DNA of 64,000 nucleotides from Zingiber officinale (GCF_018446385.1 NC_055988.1:164188209-164252208), one strand, 5' to 3'; positions 47,201-58,890 are shown, numbered from the stretch's first letter. Translations and numbers: made by a program. The notes: a model not told the origin generated them from the letters alone.

Positions 47201-48122
47201 ATCAAATATACGAGTACAGGTCATATTCTGTTGAGACTAATGCTCGATATTCTCCATCTGATGGCTCACCTTTGTCAGATCCTAGTTTATACAGAACTAT
47301 TGTTGGAAGCTTGGTTTATCTCACTGTAACTCGTCCAGATATTAAGTATGTTGTTCATGTGGTTAGTCAATTTGTCACTACACTAAATACAGTTCATTGA
47401 GTTGTTGTTCTTTGTATTCTCATATATCTTCAGGGCACTCAATTTCAAAGTTTTTTATTTCCTTCTACTTCATCTCTTGAGCCACATGCATACTTTGATG
47501 TGGATTCTATCACTGGCTTCTACATTTTTTTTGGTGATTCCCTCATTTCTTGGAAGAGTAAAAAGCAAGATGTTATTTCTAGATCTTTCACAAAAGTTGA
47601 GTATCGTGTCATGACCTCAACTACTTGTGAGATAATTTGGTTGCATTGGTTGCTTGGGGATATGAGGGTCTCTCTTTATCAACCTACTCTGTTATATTGT
47701 GATAATCAGAGTGTTATTCAAATTACACGCAATTCAATTTTTCATGAGCGGACGAAACATATTGAAATTGATTGTCACATTACTCATCACCATCTTCAGA
47801 TTGACACCATCACATTGCCTTTTGTTCATTCAAAGTTACAGATTGCTGATATGTTTACCAAGGCACATTCCACTTGACATTTTCGTTTCTTATCTGACAA
47901 ACTCTCAATGCTTCTAGCTGTAACATCATGAGTTTGAGGGAGAGATGTTAGATTATATATTTATTTGTTTATAGTTTTTAGGATAATTTAGACTTTTTCC
48001 TTTTTTTTATAGAGTTTAGGATTTCTTAATGTAACTATATAAGACCTTACACTCTATATTTCTAGGCATCAATTTTAGATTCAATAATATGGTTAGCTTT
48101 TTTCCTTCTCTTAATTTCTACA
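44243..48122 (+). mobile_element. Full-length short-LTR copia element (copia C)
   Basis: LTRs of 176 and 177 bp (44243-44418 and 47946-48122) are near identical. The PBS TGGTATCACAGC follows the first (44419-44430), and the polypurine tract 'tttgagggagag' precedes the second. Total length is 3.88 kb, short for a copia, because gag and the YVDD part of RT are missing. Flanking sequence is GCAATAGGAC on the left and GCAACGGGAC on the right. It is inserted in solo LTR 3. Confidence 0.9.
45060..47877 (+). pseudogene. Pol region of copia C
   Basis: Domains in order: protease (WILDSGVFYHM, about 45100; the usual DSGA is DSGV), the integrase zinc region (LGHVSVSRL, about 45500) and core (YYDVWGPSPIPIKEG, about 45670), RT ([20 protein letters not shown], about 46850; [18 protein letters not shown], 46989; [11 protein letters not shown], 47102) and RNase H (ISRSFTKVEYRVMTSTTCE, about 47577, then ADMFTKA). 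A run of 10 G at 45870-45879 shifts the integrase frame. The RT active-site YVDD segment between about 47230 and 47240 has been deleted. Multiple stops make it inactive. Confidence 0.85.
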
Positions 48123-48590
48123 GCAACGGGACCACTGTAGTATCTCTCGACATTTTTTTGGGAGATTGTGTCGCTGACATGAGGCATGGTCGACAGGCGG
48201 ATCGTACGGCCAAAACTTCTATTGTCGCATCAGGGATATGCATGCCCTGTTAAGGTATGATGTCAGAGGTACTTTCTTGACAGGATCCTTGAATGGGACA
48301 TATGAGAGAGCGTGCTCATGCTTTGAGAAGCATGCACGCTACCCACCAGGACTCTATATAAAGGGGGTTATTCACCGGCGGAGGTACGCGTTATTATTGA
48401 ATTTCATTGTTACTATTGTTGCTTTGCTTCTCCACATTTTCTGGTGACTGACTTGAGTGTCGGAGGGTCAACCCTGGCCCAGCACTGATGCTGTTTGTTT
48501 TGCCGAGTGGAGCGAAGTTCACGTCCGATCAGCGAAGCCACCACCTCCAAACTTATTTTCAACTTCACGATTTCGAATAGGATCATTTTG

Positions 48591-49178
48591 CAAACAACAT
48601 TTTATTTTAGATTGAAATGGAGTTTTTTTTTTATCTCATGGATATAGCACTTGCGATTCAATTAATTCAATAAGTCAACAGTTCGATCTCACACAGATCG
48701 ACCATCAAGTAAATCTAAGAATCACAAATGAATTTTGACGGGTGGTTCAGCATCATGAATAGTTCGAACAATACAGGCGTATAGTTCGATCAATATGGGC
48801 GTTTAATATTCCCCGTAAGAGAATCCAACCTTCATTGCATAGGTATATTATCCCATCGTATTCTTGCTTCTAACTTTAGAGTAAAAATTATAGAAATTGA
48901 AGCAGAATTTAACATTTACAAACACACAAAAGTACTTTCATGTAATTAGAATATAAGCAATGCTTAGTAGAAGCTCTACTAAGCACTCCCATAATATGAT
49001 AGAACAAAAGTATTTTCATGATGAAAAATATGATTGAGGGGTTATTTTTATTTTTATAAATAAAAAATGCCTTTTTATGAAGATAATAATATTTGTATTA
49101 ATTATTTAATTTTTTTTTTGCCTAGAAAGATAATGTAAAATAAATAAATAAATATACTAGAGACCTAATTACATGACT
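48591..49178. other. AT-rich intergenic sequence
   Basis: No gene is recognised. It leads into the tRNA-containing repeat units. Confidence 0.3.
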
Positions 49179-50851
49179 TAGCCATTTGATCTAGCGGTAC
49201 AAGTTTCTTGAACATTTAGCATTTTTGACTACTAAATGATTGAATTGAACTGATTGAATTGAATTTTTTTTAGTAAATTAAACTAACTAAATTTTATTAT
49301 TAAAATTCAATAAATCGAACCGATATAAAATCGTTAGTTATTGAATTAATCGATATTGATGACTTCATCAGTCATGATTTAATCAATTTATAGATTTTAA
49401 AATCAAATTCAAAACTAAAAAACTACTATTTTATTTTTAAAAAATAAAATTTTAAATTAATCAAACTGACTCTCCATCAGTTTGAGAATGAGTTATTAAT
49501 AAAATAGTAGATTTGGGTATATCCTTAAAAGTTGAGAATGAGTTGATTAACAAAAAAAAAAAAAAACAAAAGCATAATTAAAAGTTAAAACTAATATAAT
49601 TGAATGGGAAGTGAGAAATAAAAATTTGAAATGATATTTTTATTTAAAAAACTGAAATTAAATGTTTTTTATTTTTAAATTTTTGTCTATTATATCTATC
49701 TTTATTGTGATTTATTAAAAAGTAAACAATTTTAATAAAATTGCTTATTTATACTAATTTGAATAGAAAAATCATAAACTATAATCTATATATCTTAATT
49801 GAGTAAAATAATAATAATTATTTATTTACAAAAATACACATCTAAAAATCAAATAATTGTAATACAAATATTCATATAAACTCGTTGTAGATGTTTAGCG
49901 GGAAATCTATAGCTTTTGTTTGGCCATTAGCTAGTCACTTATATTTACTCACAATCTCTATGAGTTTATAATTAACTTATATCTAATTATAATCTCGTGA
50001 CTTACTTATTGCTAAATGGAAGTTTATCAACCTTTTTTTTTTCCTTATAAGGAATCGATTTTACTGAAAATGGTTCACCTTCGATGTTAAGTTTCATAGC
50101 AAACATTTATAATATTATAATAATATATCAAATAAACATATTAGAGATCTACTAACATGGCTTAGCATTTGGCCCAATGGTGATCCTTTCTTAGGGTGCA
50201 AGATTCACAACTGTCTCTTATGTTTAGTATTTTTTTTGTTACAAAATCACAAATTTAGTCAAACTCTTCAAAACAACAAATAACAACTAATTAAATTATT
50301 ATTTTTAGATAAATTAAATCAATCAAATTTTATCATCAAAATTAAATAAATTAAACTAATATAAAATTGATCTATTCAATTGGTTACTGAATTAATCGAT
50401 CAGTCTCAATCTCAATCGTCAGTTTAATCAATTTATGGATTTTAAAATTAAAATGAAATGGAAAAATTTGATATTTTTAAAATAATCGAATCAAACTCCG
50501 AATTTGATCCGTTCGATCTGTTAATTTGGATTTATCATTTATCAATCTTTTGCTCTCCTTAGATTTGAGTATAAGAAATTAGTATTAAGAAAACATGAAT
50601 TTTAAGAATATTGTTAAAAGTTGAGAATGAGTTGATTAATAAAAAAACAAAAGCATAATTAAAAGCGCAAATTAATATAATTGAATCGGGAGTGGGAATT
50701 AAAAAAATGAAATAATTTTTTTTATTAAAAAGCTATTTTTAAAACTTTTGAAATGTATGTCTATTATATTTATATTTACTGTTATTTATTAAAAAGTTAA
50801 CAATTTAATAAAATTACTTATTTATACTAATTTGAATAGAGAAATCATAAA

Positions 50852-50902
<51 letters not shown>

Positions 50903-51395
50903 TTAATAGAATAATAATAATTATTTGTAAAAAAATCATATAAAATTCAAATAATTATAATACAAATATTCATATGAACTCTTCCATGATATTTAGTTGG
51001 AAGCCTATGGAAGTTATTTGGCCTGCTAATCACTTATACTTTACTTGCAATCTCTATTAATTTATAGTTAATTCATATCTAATTATAATCTTGTGACTTA
51101 CTCATTGTTAAGTGGGAGTTTATCTTTTTAAAATTTATTATAATAATTATTTAAATAAAATTATTAGCTTTTAAAGCATAGGGCATTTGGTCTAGTGGTA
51201 TGATTCTCGCTTAGGGTGCGAGAGGTCCTGAGTTTAATTCTCGGAATGCCCCTTTAATATGTTTTTTATAAATTTTAAACATAGGGTTGGTTACTAAAAA
51301 AAAAAGCATAATTAAAATCAATATCAAATTATATAATTGAATTGGTAGTGACAAATAAAAAATTGAAATGTTTTTTATTAAAAATCTAAAATTAT

Positions 51396-51428
<33 letters not shown>

Positions 51429-51790
51429 CTTTTTAAATTTATGTCTATTATATTTATCTTTACTGTCATTTATTTAAAAGTTCAACGTTTAATAAAATTA
51501 CTGATTTTTACTCATTTGAATAAATAAATCATAAAATACAATTTATATATCTCAATTCAGTAATAAAAATACCATCTAAAAATTAAATAGTTATAATACA
51601 AATGTTTACGTGAGCTTGTGTCAACTGTCTAGTCGGAAGCTCAAGTGAATTCGTCATTTGTATCTTTATGGATTTATACATGCTCATCATAATTTTATAT
51701 TATATTATAAATTTATTTCTTATTTGATCGTAAGTTTATAATCTACTTATAAACTTGTCGACAATATATCTAACCATGAGTTCATTATTA
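49179..51790 (+). repeat. Three tandem AT-rich units, each headed by a tRNA-Pro sequence
   Basis: Units begin at about 49180, 50163 and 51181 (spacings about 984 and 1,018 bp). All share 'gcataattaaaa' and 'tttgtctattatat'-type segments, the 'aatacaaatattcat' phrase and a closing 'cttgtgacttact'-type block. The first two heads are decayed tRNA-Pro copies (about 49180-49212 and 50163-50205, the latter still with 'cttagggtgcaag'); the third is nearly complete. (TA)n tracts lie at about 50861-50896 and 51404-51428. The third unit is shorter. Confidence 0.75.
51181..51252 (+). tRNA. tRNA-Pro (anticodon AGG), possibly decaying
   Basis: A 72-base cloverleaf. The acceptor stem GGGCATT pairs with AATGCCC, the A-box is TGGTCTAGTGG, the anticodon loop CTTAGGG lies in stem CTCGC/GCGAG, and the T-arm stem CTGAG pairs with CTCGG. 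The T-loop reads TTTAATT where plant tRNA-Pro has TTCGATT, so the conserved loop bases that contact the D-loop and form the B-box are changed. That would weaken both RNA polymerase III promotion and folding. Structure and sequence otherwise match plant tRNA-Pro closely. Confidence 0.85.
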
Positions 51791-51834
51791 ATTAATAGTT
51801 TATCGACCCATTTTTTTCTTCTTCTTACACGCAT

Positions 51835-54560
51835 TTGATTTTTTCTAAAAATGATCTAAATCTCCTTATTATTATTATTATTATTATTATTAAATATTTA
51901 GAAAATAGAAAGAATTTAAAAAGTATAAGAGAAGAAGAATTTTATTTCCCTTATTGTATTGAGATTACAAAAATACCTATTTATAGTCTTGTGAGAAGTA
52001 ATGAAAAGATACTCCTATTTAATATGGTAATCCAAAAGTTAATGGTTACTTTTGAATGCAGTAACCCAAAAGCTAATGATCATTTATGAATTAATTTGAT
52101 CATTCTTTCAAAAGATGACATCCACAATAAATGCATATCAATTATAGCACTAGGGGAGATGTCTATTATATAGAGTATGCCTCGTTAAGACCTTACTAGG
52201 GAAAAACCTAGTGGGACAAAAAACCTTAGTGAAGGAAAAGGAGTACACCCTTCCTTGTACATCTAATTTGATATTACACTCTCCCCATTTAAATCATTAC
52301 TTAATAGTTTTTGGATGCATTCCATTCTTATGAATCAATTTCTTAAATACGGTAATGTTTTTGTGAATAAATATATAAGATTCTTATTTGATTGAATTTT
52401 CTGTATGTATTAATAAATTGTATGATTCTTAAATGTGATAAGTATTAGGATCAAAAGAATTCATATATCTCCATAATGATATGATATTATTCATTTTAAT
52501 TTAGACTTAAGTCCTCGTGATTTTATTTTTGGGCTATATCTAAAAGCTCTTATATTAATGGAAATATCTTTCCCTTATAAACTCATGATCTTTCTCATAT
52601 TTTTTCAATATGGAACTTTGTTTGTAATCTTGCAATCCTAATAATCCCTCCTCAAGCGAAAGACCACAAAATCCCCCTCAAGCGGAAAGTCTATCCTTTT
52701 GACGTCTGATCCTCAATCCACCAGGTCTTCTTTCCCCTCAGTCCAACTGACCTACTATGTCTTTCCGCCCCTTGGTCGACCTAACGATTGAGAGTTCCTT
52801 GCCTCTCGGTCCGACTGACTTACTAGATCTTCCTTTCCTAGCCACAACTAGGGCTTCCTTGCCTGACTGTCGATCAAGAATTATTGCCTAGTGTCTAGTC
52901 CTCTTGATCCGAACTCAGGAGCCCCCACTTTCTTTGTTCAAGGTCGATATTCTACTTGCATGGCTCGATTAGCCTCCACTTTCTTTGTTCAAGGTTGATA
53001 TTCTACTCACATGACTCGATTAAACTATAAATCTTATGAATAATTGGCGGTTAAACCTTTTAACAATCAGGGTTCTGATACCAATTGTTAGGACTAAAAA
53101 AATTTATATCTTCACAATGATATAATATATTGTCCACTTTGGGCTTAAACCCTCATGGTTTTATTTTTCGGCTTTACCCAAAAGATCTCATACCAATGAA
53201 GATATATTTCCCTTATAAGCTCATGATCTTTCCCATGTGGTTTTAATGTGGGACTTTATTTACAACCTTACAATCCTAACAATAAGTCATTATCCTCAAC
53301 CACACGCATTCACGACTTGCCTCACGAAGTGTAATTATTTTAGCATGATTTGATGAACTAGCAGTATAGTCTATTTTATATATCTTCAAGATATCGTTGT
53401 TCTACTATGTATGAATACATAACCTGATTGAGACATGACTTTGTGTGAATCAAATAAGTATGTTGCATATCCATACCCAATTAATTTTGTATTTAACTCA
53501 TGAGAGTAAAATAGGCTCATATCAATTGTTCCTCATAGATATCGAAAAACATGTTTAATTCTGTTCCAATATCTTTTGGTTGGAACATAACTATATCTTA
53601 CTAATAAATTTACAACAAAAATAATATTAGGTTGGGTATTATTAGCAAGATACATTAAAGTACCAATTGCACTTAAGTATGACACTGCAGGACCAAGAAT
53701 TTTCTCATTATCATCTCAAAGATGGAAAGGATCCTTTTGTATATCAAGTGACCGAACAACCATTAGGTTGGCTAATGGGTATGATTTGTCTATATTAAAT
53801 CATTTTAAACTTTCTCAATATAAGTTGATTGGTAGACAAAAATCCTGTTCTTTAAATACTCAAACTGTAGGCTGAGACAAAATTTAGTTTTACCAAGATC
53901 TTTCATTTCAAATTCTTTCTTTAAATAATTTATTGCATTCGAGATCTCTTCAAAAGTGCCAACATATACAATGATTATCAGAAAACCATATTGGACTTTT
54001 TTATAAAAATGCATGGACAAATATGGTTTTTTATATAACCCACTTTTAACAAATATTCACTAAGATTATTGCACCACATATACTGAAATTGTTTTAAACC
54101 ATACAAAGATCTTTGTAATTTAACAGAAAATAATTCTTGAGAATTGCATGCTTCTAACATCTTTAGTCCTTCTGAGATTTTCATGTATATGTCATTATCT
54201 AGTGCATCATATAAATATGTTGTAACAACACCCATCGTTTGCATATGAAGTCTTCTCTGTGCTACTAAACCAATAAGATAATGAAAAGTAATCGCATTCA
54301 TTACAGGAGAATATGCCTCTTCACAGTGAATCCCAAGTCTTTGTGACAAGACTTATGCAATTAGTTGAGCTTTGTATCGAACAATCTCATTTTTTTTCAT
54401 TTCTTTTCCGTATGAATACCCATTTATATCCTATTGATTTAACACCTTCAGGTGTTTTTACAATGGACCCAAAAACCTCACGTTTTCACAAAGATGTTAG
54501 TTCTGTCTGAATTGCTTCCTTCCATTTTGGCCAATGCCATTTTGATTGACATTCTTTTAA
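51835..54560 (-). pseudogene. Copia D pol remnant, minus strand
   Basis: From 54560 down to 53300 the minus strand encodes a Ty1/copia RT and RNase H in broken frames: HWPKWKEAIQTELTSL (about 54520), AYSPVMNAITFHYLIGLVAQ (53978-54349), SLYGLKQFQYMW, then FEMKDLGKTKFCLSLQFEYL (53805-54020). The RNase H part continues to 53300. TRIM 1 is inserted at 52443. At 52165-52240 'gaaaaacctagtgggacaaa' resembles the LTR end of Ivana/Oryco-type copias. The 5' half is missing. Confidence 0.75.
52443..53281 (-). mobile_element. TRIM element 1
   Basis: LTRs lie at 52443-52643 and 53086-53281, the latter 196 bp and flanking the PBS (minus strand TTGGTATCAGAACC, 53072-53085). A perfect 5-bp duplication ATAAG (52438-52442 and 53282-53286) surrounds the element. 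The internal region of about 440 bp is non-coding. It is the oldest-looking intact member of the family here. Confidence 0.88.
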
Positions 54561-55428
54561 TGTCATGGGTTTAAAGTCCTAGTAAGTCACGGTTGACTGG
54601 ATGTTGGGTAAAGGAACCCTAAACTCTGATTCTGGATGTTAGGCTAGTGCAATCAATTATTAATTGCGAGATCTTCGCAAAGCATAGTAGAGTTTAGAAT
54701 CGATAAGGTAATCAATTACCCTAAGGCCAATCAATTAGGCAGTGTTTTCAAGAGAGCACAGAAAGTACTTGAATCGATTGGCTAATCAATTCATCATACC
54801 AATCAATTAAGGTAATAGATTGGGGAGGTTTTCATAAGTAAACAGATGATTGCTAAATTGATTGGGTTAATTAATTCAACATTGATTAATCGATTGGGCT
54901 AATCAATTATGAGTGTTTTCTCATGAGAATAGAAGCTTTTGAATCGATTGGCTCAATCTATTAGAAACTGCCAAATCGATTGGTATGACTCACTAATCGA
55001 TTAAATGAGTGAAAAAGAGTTATTCTATAGGTTTTGAACGATCAAATGGTGTGACAATCGATTAGGAGAAAGTCTAATCGATTATGAGGCATTTTCTAGC
55101 CTGAGAGAAACCCTAGAAAAGGAGGTTTCGTGAGGTGTTTAAGCTATCGATTCTTGGTGATTCTGAAGCGAAGTGCTATTGCATTTCCAAGTGAACAAGA
55201 GGCATTTTTGTACAACAAGAGATCTAAAGAATATGTTTATTGTATTTGTATTTATTTCCTTATTTTTGTTGTATTCTTGTGTCCTATTTTTATATTCTCG
55301 TGCTTGAACTTGTACGAGGCTTCACTGTCTCATGGAAGGAGGTTTCATAGTGTATCTATGAGAGTGAAGAGCAAATCCTTGGATTAGTTACTTTAAGGAG
55401 GTGGATACCAAGTAAAACAAGAGATCCT

Positions 55429-55900
55429 TGTAGGATCGAAAAGAATTTAGATATCTCCACAATTGCATAATATTGTCCATTTTAGACCTAAGCCCTCATG
55501 GTTTTGCTCTTGGGCTCTCCCCAAAAGGGCTCATATCGGCTCTCCCCAAAAGGGCTCATACCGGCTCTACCCAAAAGACCTCATACCAATGGAGATATCT
55601 TTTTTCTTATAAACCCATGATCTTTCCAGACTCAATCAGACTATATAGCTCTTGTGCACAGTTGGCGGTTAAACCTTCTGGCAGTTCAGGCTCTAATACC
55701 AATTGTTGGATCAAAAATAATTTAGATATCTCCATAATTGCATGATATTATTCACTTTGGGCCTAAGCTCTCATGATTTTTCTCTTGGACTCTCTCCAAA
55801 AGGTCTCACACCAATAGAGATATCTTTTTTCTTATAAACCCATGATATTTCTCATGTGTTTTCAATGTGATACTATTTTTGCAACCTTGCAACCCCAACA
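55429..55900 (-). mobile_element. TRIM element 2, internally deleted
   Basis: The right-hand LTR (55704-55900) and PBS (minus strand TTGGTATTAGAGCC, 55689-55702) are intact. The left LTR (from 55429, TGTAGGATCG) runs for about 190 bp and is then fused to a short remnant of the internal region. The left LTR carries three tandem copies of a 25-bp unit around 'ggctctccccaaaagggctc'. Confidence 0.8.
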
Positions 55901-55991
55901 ATGTTATCATTGCTTCAAGTTTTCCATTGCAAATCAAGTTTAAAGAAGTGATTAAAGCTATTCACCCCTCTAGATTTCTACATGTCCTAAT

Positions 55992-56690
55992 TGTTGGGGT
56001 TGCAAGGTTGCAAACATAGTCCCATATTGAAAACACATGGAAAAGATCATGGGTTTATAAGAAAAAGATATCTCTATTGGCATGAGGCCTTTTGGGTAGA
56101 GCCCAAGAGCAAAACCATGAGGGCTTAGGCCCAAAGTGGACAATATCATGTCATTGTGGAGATATCTAAATTCTTTTCGATCCTACAATTGGTATCAGAA
56201 CCCGGACTGCCAGAAGGTTTAACCGCCGACTGTGCACAAGAGCTATGGTCTGATTGAACCATGTGAGTACAATATTGACCTTGAACAAAGAAAGTGGGGG
56301 CTCCTATGTTCGGATCAAGAGGACCAGACACCGGGCAAGAAGTCCTAGTAGGTCGGGTGGACCGAGGGGCAGGAAGTCCTAGTTGTGGCTAGGCAAGGAA
56401 GTCCTAGTAGGTCGGGTAGACCGAGGGGCAGGAAGACCTGGTGGGTCGAGGATCGGACGTGGGAAGCCCATGGTCCTTTGTTTGAGGGGGGGATTGTTGG
56501 GGTTGCAAGGTTGCAAACATAGTCCCATATTGAAAACACATGGAAAAGATCATGGGTTTATAAGAAAAAGATATCTCTATTGGCATGAGGCCTTTTGGGA
56601 AGAGCCCAAGAGCAAAACCATGAGGGCTTAGGCCCAAAGTGGACAATATCATGCCATTGTGGAGATATCTAAATTCTTTTCGATCCAACA
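55992..56690 (+). mobile_element. TRIM element 3
   Basis: LTRs 55992-56187 and 56495-56690, both 196 bp, differ at about three sites. The PBS TTGGTATCAGAACC (56189-56202) follows the first; the polypurine tract TTTGAGGGGGGGAT (56481-56494) precedes the second. A perfect duplication CTAAT (55987-55991 and 56691-56695) flanks it. The internal region is 307 bp and non-coding. It is the youngest copy of the family in this window. Confidence 0.95.
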
Positions 56691-56697
56691 CTAATAA

Positions 56698-56922
56698 TTA
56701 TGCTCATCCCAGGCGCCCTCACAATCCATCCTCAAGTTATGTGAAGGGAGGTAAATTATGGAGTTAGCTTATAGTCGACTGCCAAATGATTAGAAAATGG
56801 AAAGAATATTTTCCGGAGGATATGTGCTTATTACAAATTAATCCCTAAAATATTCGATCATGGATGAATATAAAAATAAAGGATATAAAATGTAATCCGA
56901 ATATGATTCATTAGTATCCTTA
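56698..56922. other. Intergenic sequence
   Basis: No feature is seen except a 'caggcgccctca' motif near 56709. Confidence 0.3.
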
Positions 56923-57431
56923 GGGGTTGCCTGTTTTGAGGGTTTGATAATGGGGAATGAGAAAGGAATGAAAAATAGGTGGTTGGTTTGAGGGTTTCAT
57001 ATTCCAACATTAGTGGCATTCCTTATTTATGGGTAATCATCTATTCCCCACTAAAACCAATATATTGAAACTCATTCGTGAAAAAAAAACATGCGAAACG
57101 TGTTCTTTTCCCACTCCTTTTTTTCCTAGTGAATCTCGCCCTTCTTTTATTAGCTCATTCCTATTCCTAGCTAGGTCTCTGCTAGGATATAAACCAAGCA
57201 ATGTTAATCTTTTATAGTAATGCTCATTCTCCTTACTAAACCAAGCAATGCTATTAAATTAATAATACTCATTTTCATTCCCCACTAATATCATCCTTAT
57301 TCTCTTTATTAATAGCTAGTAGTCATCCGTGATTTACCATCTCCATATTAATTTAGAGACAAATTAATGAAAACGTTATAAACATCACCTTTTACCATCT
57401 TCTCATTCCCCTTACTCAACCAAGCAACCTC
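56923..57431. mobile_element. Tourist/PIF-Harbinger-like MITE
   Basis: The ends GGGGTTGCCTG and, on the minus strand, GAGGTTGCTTGGTTGAG are inverted repeats. They extend inward with 'ggggaatgaga' on both sides. The flanks are TTA (56920-56922) and TCA (57432-57434). Multiple 'aaccaagcaa' copies lie inside. No transposase. Confidence 0.65.
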
Positions 57432-57434
57432 TCA

Positions 57435-57959
57435 ATATACCACATTGGGTCCTATTATTGTTCGTCAATGTTTTAAATTTTAAAAGAAAAATGATATGTA
57501 AAAAGAAAAAATCTTTAAAAAAAATTAAAGATAGACACATATGATATGATGATGAACCCATAAAAATAAAAATAATGAATCATAAATTTATATATCTATC
57601 ATGAACATTTCTTTAAATTTTTTTCTCTACCTATCATTACTCATAATTTTTTATTTTATTTCCTATTAAAAAAATGATAACGTATGTTTAATTAATTATT
57701 AAAGCCGAGGCGAAAAAGCTGCCCCATTTTAAAATGGTTCACCTGTAATTTTTAACAATTTACTAGAAAGAAATGATAACGTACGTTTCATTAATTACGG
57801 AAAAAAGCTGCCACCTTCCAAAGGAAGACGAAGAAACTTGTCCTCTTCCAGTCCATCTCCTCTCACACCTGTCGACCTCTGCATCGCCCTGCGCTTCCAA
57901 CGCCGCCTCTCTTCTTCCTTAAACGTCTCTCAAGTCTCAACCCATCGATTTCCACATCC
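57435..57959. promoter_or_regulatory. Upstream region of the LTPG gene
   Basis: AT-rich sequence up to about 57830, then a C/T-rich leader (57840-57950), a usual 5'-UTR style in plants. I found no strong TATA box. Confidence 0.35.
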
Positions 57960-58525
57960 ATGGCCCGGACTCGCGCTCTGCTCCCGCTCTTCATCTGGCT
58001 CTCTGCCGTGGCAGCTGCACCCTCACCTTCCCCCACGGAGGACTGCTCCTCCGCCTTGCTCAGCCTGTCCGGCTGCCTCTCCTTCGTGGAGCAGGGAAGC
58101 AGCGAGGCCCGGCCACAGAAGCGATGCTGCTCCGGGCTCAATGAGGTCGCCGTAGAACAGGAGAGCTGCCTCTGCGTGGCCTTCAGCCAGGGCGCCGCCA
58201 TGGGGTTCAGGATCAACATGACCAGGGCCCTGGCTCTCCCTTCTTCTTGTGCCGTCTCCGTCCCTCCCCTCGCCGACTGTAAAGGTGCCTGACCCTTTGC
58301 TTCTTCTCGATCTATCTGTTTCAGATACATTACTGAACTGTTCATGTTGTTGCAGTTGCGCCTCTCGGTGGAGGTCCTGCCGGAGCTCCGTCTCCCTCCT
58401 TGGGAGCCGCCATTGCACCGTCTCCGCTCGCCGGCCAGTCGTCTAACGCAGCAGCTGCAACAGTTAGCGTCGCAGGCATGATCGCAGTGGCTACTGCTTT
58501 GATCTTTTCCAGCTTGAAAGTTTGA
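57960..58525 (+). CDS. LTPG: GPI-anchored non-specific lipid transfer protein
   Basis: Two exons, 57960-58284 and 58356-58525, with a 71-bp GT-AG intron that splits a Val codon after TGTAAA. The product is 164 residues. It has a signal peptide (MARTRALLPLFIWLSAVAAA), then the eight-cysteine motif: EDCSSALLSLSGC, then KRCC, then ESCLC, then LPSSC and LADC. This is followed by a Pro/Ala/Ser-rich linker and a hydrophobic C-terminus (VAGMIAVATALIFSSLKV) that is a typical GPI-anchor signal. Such proteins sit on the outer plasma membrane/cell wall and bind lipids, with known roles in cuticular wax export. The intron sits at the end of the eight-cysteine domain, as in other LTPG genes. No disabling change is seen. 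Two other long frames on the minus strand are shadows. Confidence 0.95.
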
Positions 58526-58890
58526 TGATCTTTTCCAGTTTGGTCCTTCTGCATGACTCTGGTCTTCCGTTTGTCAATCTAAATCAGCATTGAAAAAGGG
58601 AATGAACTGGTCAAATGTGAGCTTTATCAAGTCAACTAAGACTTCAAACTCAAGATAAAGCTAATTTAAATATTTTTAAACGCACAAAAATAATATTATT
58701 AAAGTCAACTAATTAATTTCAGACAGGCTAATTCCCATGAATCTCTCAGAAATTTTAAAGAAAGAACACGAAGAGCAACTTCAATCATATTTATTGCGCG
58801 CCAATTCCATGGAAATTCACATGATTCTAATAAATAAGCAATAATATATACATGGTCGAATAAGAGACGCGCGACTAACTAACTTTCTAA
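58526..58890. other. Intergenic, LTPG 3' flank
   Basis: AT-rich sequence with no recognised feature. Confidence 0.35.

Larger units (their letters stand above)
43819..48585 (+). mobile_element. Gypsy-type solo LTR 3, interrupted by copia C
   Basis: The left part (43819-44242) starts TGATGCGG and the right part (48123-48585) ends GGATCA. A perfect 5-bp duplication TTTTG lies outside (43814-43818 and 48586-48590). Without the copia insert it is about 890 bp. The right part contains 'ctctatataaagggg' (TATA, about 48352) and the same 'gacttgagtgtcggaggg' phrase as solo LTR 1. Confidence 0.85.
54561..56697 (+). mobile_element. Copia solo LTR interrupted by TRIM 2 and TRIM 3
   Basis: A long-LTR copia fragment. 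The U3-like part (54690-55085) carries at least six AATCGATT palindromes. Its R/U5-like part ('gaggtttcatagtg...gtggataccaag', about 55340-55410) and ending ('ctattcacccctctagatttc', about 55954-55975) fit the long-LTR copias of this window. TRIM 3 sits almost at the 3' edge, within 'catgtcctaat'. The left boundary is approximate and no PBS follows. Confidence 0.6.

Noticed and set aside
57863..58418. Minus-strand frames of 160 and 131 codons
   Set aside because: They are antisense shadows of the GC-rich LTPG exon.
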